Part shown: piece by piece, positions 1 to 7,807 of the stretch
Numbering within the stretch: the first letter of the stretch is position 1
Layout of the letters: each line of letters opens with the position of its first letter
Origin: Planctomycetota bacterium
GTDB lineage: Bacteria; Planctomycetota; Planctomycetia; Pirellulales; UBA7805
Reading direction: 5' to 3'
Assembly: GCA_021413705.1 (NCBI GenBank)
Contig: JAIOPX010000033.1
Span: 1 to 64,000, forward strand
DNA: 64,000 nt
Program-made: the position numbers and the translations under genes
The notes under the pieces: model-generated
Told to the model about the DNA's origin: nothing
Databases searched by the model: none
The model's input: the letters and a program-made list of their open reading frames with translations, nothing else

Positions 1-483
1 ATCGGATAACCGCGTGAGGTCCGGCCCGGGTTGAAACGGTGTGTTGCAGAGGTCGTGCGTGAATAGCGAAAGCGTGCCTGGGGCAAGCGAGGCGCCGCCC
101 CAGACGGCCAACTTGTCGGCCTGATCCTGATTGGAAACGATGATCGCCTGCGGTTGGCAATCGCGGATTTGGGACTGTACCTGAGCGGCCGAGAGTGTGG
201 CATGGAGAGGCACATGGACGCATCCCGCAAGCATGATGGCCAGATCGGCCACAATCCATTCGCGGCGGTTCTCGCTCACTTGAACGATGAGATCGCCCGG
301 CTTGCAACCGGCTCGGACCAACGCCACGGCCGCCCGGCTTGCCTCGCTGCTCAGTTGCAGCCAGTCCCAATGCTGATATTGCTGGCCGTCGTGGAAGATG
401 AGGGCTGGCTGGTGGCCGCTTTCGGCTACACGGCGGGTGAAGGCGGCGGGAAGGGATTCAAGATTCGCGGGAGTTGGAGACAT
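1..483 (-). CDS. Long-chain acyl-CoA synthetase / AMP-dependent ligase, N-terminal part, truncated by window edge
   Basis: Reverse-strand reading from ATG (complement of CAT at 481-483): MSPTPANLESLPAAFTRRVAESGHQPALIFHDGQQYQHWDWLQLSSEASRAAVALVRAGCKPGDLIVQVSENRREWIVADLAIMLAGCVHVPLHATLS..., typical AMP-binding N-terminus; open to the window edge. Not in the ORF track. Confidence 0.85.
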   Translation of the reverse strand, partial: MSPTPANLESLPAAFTRRVAESGHQPALIFHDGQQYQHWDWLQLSSEASRAAVALVRAGCKPGDLIVQVSENRREWIVADLAIMLAGCVHVPLHATLSAAQVQSQIRDCQPQAIIVSNQDQADKLAVWGGASLAPGTLSLFTHDLCNTPFQPGPDLTRLSD

Positions 484-534
484 GGTGCCGGTTCTCGCCG
501 CGAAAGAATAAAAACGCGGGGCGATGCCCCGCCG

Positions 535-1701
535 CTAAACAGCCTCGAAGATGGTGGCGATCCCCTGCCCTGCACCGATGCACATTGTGGCCAGGCCGTA
601 GCGGGCGCCGCGGTCGGACATTGCGTGAATCAACGTGGTCGCAATCCGAGCGCCGCTGGCACCGAGTGGATGGCCGATGGCAATTGCCCCGCCGCGGACG
701 TTCACCTTGTCGATGTCCAGTTTCAACATTCGGATGCACGCCAGCGCTTGCGCGGCGAAGGCTTCGTTCAGCTCGATCAGGTCGATTTGATCGAGCGTCA
801 TACCGGCGCGGGATAGGGCCTTTTGCGTCGCAGGGACCGGCCCCGTTCCCATCACGCACGGATCCACGCCCGCCACCGCTGTGGCTACGACTCGCGCCAA
901 CGGAGTCAGGCCCAGCCGCTCGGCAGTTCTTTCCGACATCATTAACAAGGCCGCCGCACCGTCGTTGATGGGAGAACTATTTCCGGCCGTCACTGTGCCG
1001 ATCCCGGGCATGAAGGCCGGCTGCAGGGCGGCGAGAGCCTCCATGCTCGCATCGGGGCGCACGCACTGATCGAAAGTCACCAGCGTGCGATGCCCCTCTT
1101 CGTCACGTCCCCAGACCGGCACGATCTCACGCTCAAACTCCCCGGCCGCGTGGGCGGCAGCGGCCAGCTTGTGGCTGCGCAGAGCGAACTCGTCCTGGTC
1201 TTGGCGGGAGATCGACTGCGTCTGGGCGAGAAACTCGGCCGTGATCCCCATCATCAGCGCCCCTTTGCTGGTGCGGGTGAACAGCTTGGAGTTGATGTCG
1301 AGATCTTTGTCCATCGGGATGTGGTGCATGTGTTCCAAACCGCCGACGATTTGCACATCTTCAAACCCGGCCATCACGGCGTGAGCCGCCTGGTTGAGCG
1401 ATTGCAGGCTGCTGCCGCAGAGGCGATTGATCGTGGCCCCTCCGACCGTGGTGGGCAGGCCGGCCATCAGGGCCACATTGCGGGCCACGTTGAACCCTTG
1501 CTCTCCTTGCTGCTGCGTGCAGCCGAGGAGCACGTCGTCGATCTCGTTGGGATCGACGCCGGTGCGTGCGACGAGCGCCTCGATGACGGCCACGGCCAGA
1601 TCATCGCTCCGCATATCGCGAAACACACCCTTGTCGGCCGATCCGCGGCCGACGGGAGTTCGCAGGCACTCAACAATTACGGCGTTGTTCATATCACTCA
1701 T
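535..1701 (-). CDS. fadA: Acetyl-CoA acyltransferase (thiolase)
   Basis: 388 aa; thiolase signatures [10 protein letters not shown] (active Cys), [36 protein letters not shown]. Confidence 0.95.
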   Translation of the reverse strand: MSDMNNAVIVECLRTPVGRGSADKGVFRDMRSDDLAVAVIEALVARTGVDPNEIDDVLLGCTQQQGEQGFNVARNVALMAGLPTTVGGATINRLCGSSLQSLNQAAHAVMAGFEDVQIVGGLEHMHHIPMDKDLDINSKLFTRTSKGALMMGITAEFLAQTQSISRQDQDEFALRSHKLAAAAHAAGEFEREIVPVWGRDEEGHRTLVTFDQCVRPDASMEALAALQPAFMPGIGTVTAGNSSPINDGAAALLMMSERTAERLGLTPLARVVATAVAGVDPCVMGTGPVPATQKALSRAGMTLDQIDLIELNEAFAAQALACIRMLKLDIDKVNVRGGAIAIGHPLGASGARIATTLIHAMSDRGARYGLATMCIGAGQGIATIFEAV

Positions 1702-3883
1702 CGTAGAACTTCTTTCCGTCGCGGGCCAATTGCTTGAGGGTGGCCGTCGGATGGTAGCGAGCCCCCAACGCTTGATACGGTTCCAGTCGCTTCAGGATTG
1801 CCGCTGCACCGAGCGTATCGGCCCAGAAGAGCAACCCGCCGCGGAACGGGGGGAAACCGATGCCGTAGATCAAACCCAGGTCCACGTCCCGGGCGTCCTT
1901 GGCGATCTTGTCTTCCAACACGCGGGTCGCTTCCAGCAGCATCGGCAGGATCAAGCGATCAGTGATCTGCTCGTCGGTGAGTTGCGATTTGCCGCTCGTA
2001 AGTGGACGGACAAACTGCTCCAGTGCCGGATCGGGCTCGGCCCGCTTGCGTTTATTGCGATAGGAGAAGAAACCAGCGCCGCTTTTTTGTCCCAGACGGC
2101 CGGCGGCCACGAGGTTGGCGATCAGCGGCGAATCGACCACGCGATCCGGAAATGCCTCGTGCATCGTACGGCCGGCGTGCTGGGCAGTGTCGAGTCCCAC
2201 GACGTCGAACAGTTCCAGCGGTCCCATCGGCAGACCAAAGTTTTTCGCCGCCCGGTCGATGGCCTTGGGCGAAACGCCTTCCAGCAAGAGTAGCGCCGCC
2301 TCATTCATATAGGGCAACAGCAACCGGTTGACCAAAAAGCCCGGACCGTCCGCCACGACGATTGGCGATTTGCCGAGCCGTTTGGCATAAGCCACCAGCG
2401 TGGCGACCGTTTCGTCGCTGGTTTGTTTTCCGCGAATCACTTCGACCAGCGGCATCTTGCGCACTGGGTTGAAGAAGTGGAGCCCCGCGAACCGCTGCGG
2501 ATGCTTCAGCTTTTCGGCCAGCGTCGTGATCGGAATCGTGGAAGTGTTGCTGGCCAGGATTGCTTCGGGCCGCATCAGCGGCTCCAGTTTTCCATAGAGC
2601 GATTGCTTCACGTCGGCCCGTTCGACTATGGCTTCGATCACCAGCGAGGAGGCGGCAATCTCGGTCTCATTGGCGGTGGCGCTCAGCAGCGGGCCGAACT
2701 CCACGACCCGATGGGCATCGGGCCCCTTGAGCTTCTTGTTGTACGATACTTCCTCCAGAATCTTTTCGACGCCGCGCCGCAGGGCTTCTGGCTGGGCGTC
2801 GCTTAGCGCCGTCGGAATGTGCCGGCGCACATTGGCTGCTGCGATACCCTGGCCCATGATGCCGGCACCAATGACGGAGACGGTTTCGATGGCACGGCCG
2901 CCCATAGTATCCATCACGCTCCGCGTGATGTCTTCCTCACGCGGAGCGTGAGGGATACTTTGGAGTCCGGTCTCTTTCTTGTTGCGATCCCCCAGAAAGA
3001 AGACGTTCAGCAACGACCGATTGACCGGCGAGCCAAACAGGTCGGCCATGGCTTCGGCTTCCATTTTCAGTGCGGCTTCGACATCGAGTCCCGCACCGCC
3101 GAGCAGAACTTCCAGCGCGGCAAGCGGGGCAGGGTAGTGCCCCCGGGTCTGTTGCTGGATGTAGCCGCTGGCCGTAGCACCTAGAAAACCGAGTTCCGTG
3201 TCGCTGATGGTTATCGGCTGCGTGCGACGGACGCGATCCTCTTGCCATACACCGCTTTGCTGCTCGGCGCGGATCAGGCGGATGGCGGCCGGTAGCAGGT
3301 CGCTTGGCGGCACCACATCGCTGGCTAGATTCATCAGCCGCGCGGCGTGGCCGTCGATCGATTCGCCGCCGGTGATCATCTCCACGGCATTGCCCAGGCC
3401 GACGATCCGCGGCAGCCGTGCCGTTCCGCCCCAGCCGGGCATCAGCCCCAATTTCACTTCCGGCAGGCCGATCTGTGTCTTGTCGCTGTCTGACACGATG
3501 CGGCGATCACACCCTAGCGTAAGCTCAGTTCCGCCCCCCAGGGTAATTCCGTCGATGGCAGCGACCGTAATAAACGGGCAGGCTGAGAGCCGCCCAAATA
3601 GTGCCTGTCCCCGCCTGCAGATGGCCACGACTTCGCTATTAGGCACATCCAGCGAAGCGGCAAACTCCCGCAGGTCGGCTCCGGCGATGAATGTCCCCGG
3701 CTTGCCGCTGATGATGACCAGCCCCGCCAGATCGGTCCGCTTTTCCAACGCATCGAGGTGGGCAGCTAATTCGTCGAGCACGCTGCGCGACAGGACATTG
3801 GCCCCCTTCCCGGGCATGTCGAGCGACAGCAAGGCAATATCGGGCTGCGGCATCGAGAGCGTAATCGTCCGTGACAGTGGCAT
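1694..3883 (-). CDS. fadB: Bifunctional enoyl-CoA hydratase / 3-hydroxyacyl-CoA dehydrogenase
   Basis: 729 aa; crotonase domain ([26 protein letters not shown]) then Rossmann [12 protein letters not shown] and [14 protein letters not shown]; overlaps fadA by 8 nt. Confidence 0.93.
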   Translation of the reverse strand: MPLSRTITLSMPQPDIALLSLDMPGKGANVLSRSVLDELAAHLDALEKRTDLAGLVIISGKPGTFIAGADLREFAASLDVPNSEVVAICRRGQALFGRLSACPFITVAAIDGITLGGGTELTLGCDRRIVSDSDKTQIGLPEVKLGLMPGWGGTARLPRIVGLGNAVEMITGGESIDGHAARLMNLASDVVPPSDLLPAAIRLIRAEQQSGVWQEDRVRRTQPITISDTELGFLGATASGYIQQQTRGHYPAPLAALEVLLGGAGLDVEAALKMEAEAMADLFGSPVNRSLLNVFFLGDRNKKETGLQSIPHAPREEDITRSVMDTMGGRAIETVSVIGAGIMGQGIAAANVRRHIPTALSDAQPEALRRGVEKILEEVSYNKKLKGPDAHRVVEFGPLLSATANETEIAASSLVIEAIVERADVKQSLYGKLEPLMRPEAILASNTSTIPITTLAEKLKHPQRFAGLHFFNPVRKMPLVEVIRGKQTSDETVATLVAYAKRLGKSPIVVADGPGFLVNRLLLPYMNEAALLLLEGVSPKAIDRAAKNFGLPMGPLELFDVVGLDTAQHAGRTMHEAFPDRVVDSPLIANLVAAGRLGQKSGAGFFSYRNKRKRAEPDPALEQFVRPLTSGKSQLTDEQITDRLILPMLLEATRVLEDKIAKDARDVDLGLIYGIGFPPFRGGLLFWADTLGAAAILKRLEPYQALGARYHPTATLKQLARDGKKFYDE

Positions 3884-4065
3884 AGCAGCAACTCCTGAGG
3901 GCTGCTGCTATTCTACCGCCTGCGGCCGGAGCGGAAAGGCGGCTCTATATTTGCCCAAAGCGCCAGCGAGCCAATCTTCACCCCAACACTAATCACAAGG
4001 AAAAAAGAGAATCCGCAGATCTGCGTTAATTCTTGCGGATGCTGAGGAGGAGAATTCAAGCCACT

Positions 4066-4251
4066 CTAGGGCTCAGGAACTCCAAGATCGCGACAAATCT
4101 TGACGGCGAGAAAATCATTAATCTCGCGATGGCGAGGAACCGTTGACGTTCGTTGTTCGACAGGATTCACGAAAACAGTATGCCGACTCCCTTCACGTAA
4201 TAGGTGGCAACCGTGTGCGGTCAGATGCTTAATCAGTACCTGTCGCTTCAT
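4066..4251 (-). CDS. hicA: Type II toxin-antitoxin system HicA family toxin
   Basis: 61 aa MKRQVLIKHLTAHGCHLLREGSRHTVFVNP...VPRHREINDFLAVKICRDLGV; HicA dsRBD-like pattern with G-S-x-H; TGATG overlap with the upstream hicB stop. Confidence 0.85.
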   Translation of the reverse strand: MKRQVLIKHLTAHGCHLLREGSRHTVFVNPVEQRTSTVPRHREINDFLAVKICRDLGVPEP

Positions 4252-4466
4252 CAGACTGCTGGCACAAAGGGTTCTCTTCGGACGGTCTTTCCAGCAATTG
4301 CTTTCTCTGTTAATTCACGATTCGCTTGCACGATAAGTTCGACCGCTTCCTGGAGATTTTCCTTCGCTTCATCCAGCGTGGCGCCTTGAGAGTTGGCGCC
4401 GGCAAGTTCCTCGACGAATGCCACGTAGCCCTCGGGAACCTGTACATAGACGGCTGTGAGTTCCAT
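4251..4466 (-). CDS. hicB: Type II toxin-antitoxin system HicB family antitoxin
   Basis: 71 aa MELTAVYVQVPEGYVAFVEELAGANSQGATLDEAKENLQEAVELIVQANRE; HicB-like fold pattern; adjacent to hicA. Confidence 0.83.
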   Translation of the reverse strand: MELTAVYVQVPEGYVAFVEELAGANSQGATLDEAKENLQEAVELIVQANRELTEKAIAGKTVRREPFVPAV

Positions 4467-4593
4467 GTTTGCACTTTGATTGCAGAGGGTGAGTCGGTGC
4501 TAGCGAACTGACGAAAAGGACTTCACCGGCTCATCAAATCATACTCTACATAGCGGCTTGAAAGAAGTAGAAAAATGGCCTGATTCAAGCGTG

Positions 4594-4664
4594 GCAAAAT
4601 AAAAACACCCGGCGGGCGAGCCGAGTGCCGAGGTTTGCGCCTCGCCACTGGCCCGCCCGCCGGG
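4594..4664 (-). terminator. Rho-independent terminator downstream of htrA (very long stem)
   Basis: CCCGGCGGGCGaGCC...GGcCCGCCCGCCGGG outer stem (4608-4664) with inner AGTG/CACT and CGAGG/CCTCG pairing around TTTGCG; minus strand continues GTGTTTTTATTTTGCC. Confidence 0.85.
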
Positions 4665-4717
4665 ACACGGGGGTTATGAGTTGGTAGTAAGTTGATAGGT
4701 GAGAGTAGAGTGAGTGC

Positions 4718-6238
4718 TTACTTCTCCGCTCGCACGATCACGAAGTGCGACACGCCTTCGCGGAGGACTTGCAGACGCAAACCCATGGCGAGTGCCTTGT
4801 CGGTTACGGTGTCATTGAATGCCGAAGACGATTCGACACTCTTTCCGCCGGCGGAAACGATCACGTCACCAGGCCGCAGACCAACCTTGGCGGCCAGGCT
4901 TTCCGGCTCCACTGCGGTCACAGCCACGCCCTTGGTGTCGCTGGCAAGATTCAGCTTGGCGGCGATTTCAGGCGTTACGGTTTCCAGCGTCATGCCGAGT
5001 TTTTCGTGCGGCTTCTCTTCGCCTTGCGCTTCGCCCTTGGCAACCTTGGTGTCCATCAGGCCGATGGTCACTTCGGTCGTCTGCCGCTTCCCGTCGCGGA
5101 AGTAGGCCACGCTCACCGTCGTTTTCGGCGCGATCGAGGCTACCGTGCTCCGCAGTTGCTGAGCGTTGCGAACAGGCTTGCCGTTGATCTCAACCACGAT
5201 ATCGCCCGACTTGAGCCCTGCCTTGGCGGCTGGACCATCCTTCAAGGCATCGCCGACCAGCACGCCGTCGGTTCCCTTGAAGTTAAACGACTCGGCCATT
5301 TCCGGCGTCAGGTTCTGGATGGCCGCACCCAGCCAGCCACGCGTCACGTGACCGTCCTTCAGCAGGCTGTCCTTGATGTCCCGGGCCATGTTGATGGGGA
5401 TGGCAAAGCCGATACCCATGTAGCCGCCAGTGCGCGAGGCGATGGCCGTGTTGATGCCGATCACGCGCCCATTGAGATCGACCAGCGGACCGCCGCTGTT
5501 GCCCGGATTGATGGCAGCGTCGGTCTGAATGAAGTTTTCGTAGTCGGTGATGCCGACGTTATCGCGCCCAGTGGCGCTGATGATGCCGGCCGTCACGGTT
5601 TGCTCCAGGCCAAACGGCGTGCCGACGGCGATCGCCCATTGGCCGATTTTCACATTGTCCGAATCCGCCAAGCTGGCGGGAACGAGATTAGTGCCTTCGA
5701 TCTTGATGACGGCCACGTCCGTCTTGGCGTCGGTGCCAACCACCTTACCCACGAACGAGCGGCCATCGTGCAACGTCACCTTCAACTCATCAGCGTCTTG
5801 CACGACGTGGTTGTTCGTCAGAACGTGTCCTTGCGAAGTGATGATCACGCCGGTGCCCAGGCCGTTGCGCTCCGGAGTGCGTTGGGGGCCTCCAAATTGC
5901 TGCCCAAACTCTGGAGCTTTGTCGCCGAAAAAGCGACGGAACTCAGGGGGCAGCCGATCCAAGGGCACATTTCCCTGAACATCGCCGCGCGAGGGAATCA
6001 TCTTAGCCTTTTGCGTGGCGCTGATGCTGACCACACTGGGACGCACGGTGGCAGCCGCTTGTTGGAAAGCCTCCGAGAGGGCATTGGCCGGTCCGATATC
6101 AACCGGTTTGGAGACCTGCTTGGGTGGGTCGGCAAACAACGATGGTTCAACGGGACCGCGCAGTCCCATTGTCACTGCGGTGGTTCCCACAGCGGTCAGG
6201 ACCACGGCGGCAGCCAAAAAACTGCGATTTCGATACAT
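4718..6238 (-). CDS. Do-family serine endopeptidase (HtrA/DegP) with two PDZ domains
   Basis: 506 aa; catalytic TNNHVV, TDVAVIKI, NPGNSGGPL; two PDZ-like repeats; N-terminal membrane/signal segment. Confidence 0.95.
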   Translation of the reverse strand: MYRNRSFLAAAVVLTAVGTTAVTMGLRGPVEPSLFADPPKQVSKPVDIGPANALSEAFQQAAATVRPSVVSISATQKAKMIPSRGDVQGNVPLDRLPPEFRRFFGDKAPEFGQQFGGPQRTPERNGLGTGVIITSQGHVLTNNHVVQDADELKVTLHDGRSFVGKVVGTDAKTDVAVIKIEGTNLVPASLADSDNVKIGQWAIAVGTPFGLEQTVTAGIISATGRDNVGITDYENFIQTDAAINPGNSGGPLVDLNGRVIGINTAIASRTGGYMGIGFAIPINMARDIKDSLLKDGHVTRGWLGAAIQNLTPEMAESFNFKGTDGVLVGDALKDGPAAKAGLKSGDIVVEINGKPVRNAQQLRSTVASIAPKTTVSVAYFRDGKRQTTEVTIGLMDTKVAKGEAQGEEKPHEKLGMTLETVTPEIAAKLNLASDTKGVAVTAVEPESLAAKVGLRPGDVIVSAGGKSVESSSAFNDTVTDKALAMGLRLQVLREGVSHFVIVRAEK

Positions 6239-6460
6239 CGACCATTCTCCTTAGGAAAAATACGGTAGGCGAAGAGGACAAAAAAGCTGTATCCCATCGG
6301 TACATACGTTGCACCCTCCCAACTTGGTTCGCCTGGCCGGTCGGTAGACCATGCCGGATTTGTGCTGCGGATTCCCGCGGGGTGCCTAAACGTATTGTTT
6401 CCGCAACAAGAAGAATCTTTCGGGGACTTCCACGGCACTGGCTGTTGGACGTGCAAAAGT

Positions 6461-6485
6461 AGGTCCATTCTGCCGGAATGGACCT
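6461..6485. repeat. REP-like palindrome, copy 1
   Basis: AGGTCCATTC-TGCCG-GAATGGACCT, 10-bp perfect stem; inverted relative to copy 2. Confidence 0.8.
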
Positions 6486-6562
6486 TTGGGGTTGGAGAAA
6501 AGTTCAGGTGGCGGCGATAAAACACCGGTTGGCGCGTTGTGGGATCCTTGCGCGTTAGCAAA

Positions 6563-6587
6563 AGGTCCGCCTCGGCAAGGCGGACCT
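6563..6587. repeat. REP-like palindrome, copy 2
   Basis: AGGTCCGCCT-CGGCA-AGGCGGACCT, 10-bp perfect stem; same loop (as reverse complement) and outer 6 bp as copy 1. Confidence 0.8.
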
Positions 6588-6668
6588 ACTGTGGCCCCCA
6601 CTCATCAAGCAACCTATACTGGTCCCTTTCCCAAGAACCAGACGGCCGTTTTTGCGGGAGCCTCCCTT

Positions 6669-7562
6669 TTGCTTCGCTGGCGATTATTACTGGGTGTGGT
6701 GGTCGTAGCGGCCCTGGCTGCGCTGGTGTGGCTCGACTTTCGGACGCCGGGCGTCTATCTGTTGCCCCTGGCGCTCGTCGTGGCGACGCTGGCCGCAGGC
6801 GAAGTCCAGCGCCTCGTCTGCATCCGCAACGTACAACCGGCGGCCTGGGGTGTTTACGGCGGAACGCTGCTGGTCGTGGCCGCCAGTGGAGTCCCCTATC
6901 TCCGACACGATGCCGCGCCAGATGGTTTCGTCGGCCCTTTGGGATGGACGCTTTTGGCCTTGATGATTTTCGTAGGCGTGGCGCTCTTGATTGAAATCGT
7001 CCGGTTCGAGCAGGCCGAGCTCTCTGCGCTGCGCGCCGCGCTGAGCGTCTTCGCCGTAGCCTATGCCGGCGGGTTGCTGGGGATGCTAATCCACTTGCGG
7101 TTTGTGATCAGCCCTAACTGGGGAGCGTTTGCCCTGATCTCGCTGTTAGTGATCGTGAAGATGGGAGACATCGGCGCCTACACCGTGGGCCGGCTCGTTG
7201 GCCGCCACAAACTGGCACCCAAGCTCAGTCCCGGCAAGACGATCGAAGGCTTTGTCGGCGGATTGGCGTTCTCGGCCGTTTCGGCTTTAGTCCTGCTGCA
7301 ACTCGTGGCCCCGATGATCATTCCCAACGCGCCGCTGGTTCCGTGGTGGCGAGTCGTTGCCTTCGGGCTGATCCTGGGTGTGGCCGGCACGATCGGCGAC
7401 CTGGCCGAGTCGTTGCTCAAGCGGGCCGCAGGAGTGAAAGACTCCAGCCGCTGGATGCCCGGTTACGGAGGCGTGCTGGACATGGTCGATTCGCTGCTGC
7501 TGGCGGCGCCAGTGGCCTACTTGCTCTGGATCGCCGGACTGGTTGGGCCAGGGATACCATAG
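6669..7562 (+). CDS. cdsA: Phosphatidate cytidylyltransferase
   Basis: ORF open from 6486 (TTG); C-terminal CdsA signature KRAAGVKDSSRWMPGYGGVLDMVDSLLLAAP and SPGKTIEGFVGG. Start placed at TTG 6669 because the upstream frame runs through the palindromic repeats; start uncertain. Confidence 0.88.
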   Translation: MLRWRLLLGVVVVAALAALVWLDFRTPGVYLLPLALVVATLAAGEVQRLVCIRNVQPAAWGVYGGTLLVVAASGVPYLRHDAAPDGFVGPLGWTLLALMIFVGVALLIEIVRFEQAELSALRAALSVFAVAYAGGLLGMLIHLRFVISPNWGAFALISLLVIVKMGDIGAYTVGRLVGRHKLAPKLSPGKTIEGFVGGLAFSAVSALVLLQLVAPMIIPNAPLVPWWRVVAFGLILGVAGTIGDLAESLLKRAAGVKDSSRWMPGYGGVLDMVDSLLLAAPVAYLLWIAGLVGPGIP

Positions 7563-7582
7563 CTGAAGTCGTGAGACTTCAG
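7563..7582. other. Perfect stem-loop with GNRA-type loop just after the cdsA stop
   Basis: CTGAAGTC-GTGA-GACTTCAG; no T-tract follows, so not a classical terminator. Confidence 0.6.
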
Positions 7583-7596
7583 AGGCTGGATGCCCT

Positions 7597-7803
7597 GGGT
7601 GCCATGCCCACGCCAGAGTTGGCATGAGATCAAATTGTGTATGGGGATGCTCGCCCGGCAGTTGTTCACACTCGCGTGGGCATGGTGCATAAGAAACGAC
7701 ACACTCCCAAATTCATGCCCACGTAAATTGCTAACGAGAAAAAGTCGGTAGCATCAGGGCCAACCCTACTCAATGGCCTCTGGCAAACGTGGGCATGCCA
7801 CCC
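7597..7803. repeat. Four alternately oriented copies of CATGCCCACG
   Basis: Copies at 7603-7612 (+), 7675-7684 (-), 7714-7723 (+), 7788-7797 (-); outer copies extend to GGGTGCCATGCCCACG / CGTGGGCATGCCACCC. Confidence 0.75.
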
Positions 7804-7807
7804 ATCC

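Noticed and set aside
3198-3992. 264-aa plus-strand ORF opposite fadB
   Set aside because: Antisense shadow ORF; Ser/Pro/Arg-rich with no family features.
4745-6268. 507-aa ORF on the plus strand opposite htrA
   Set aside because: Antisense shadow of a high-GC coding gene; composition rich in R/H/G/A with no domain, whereas the opposite strand encodes a clear HtrA protease.
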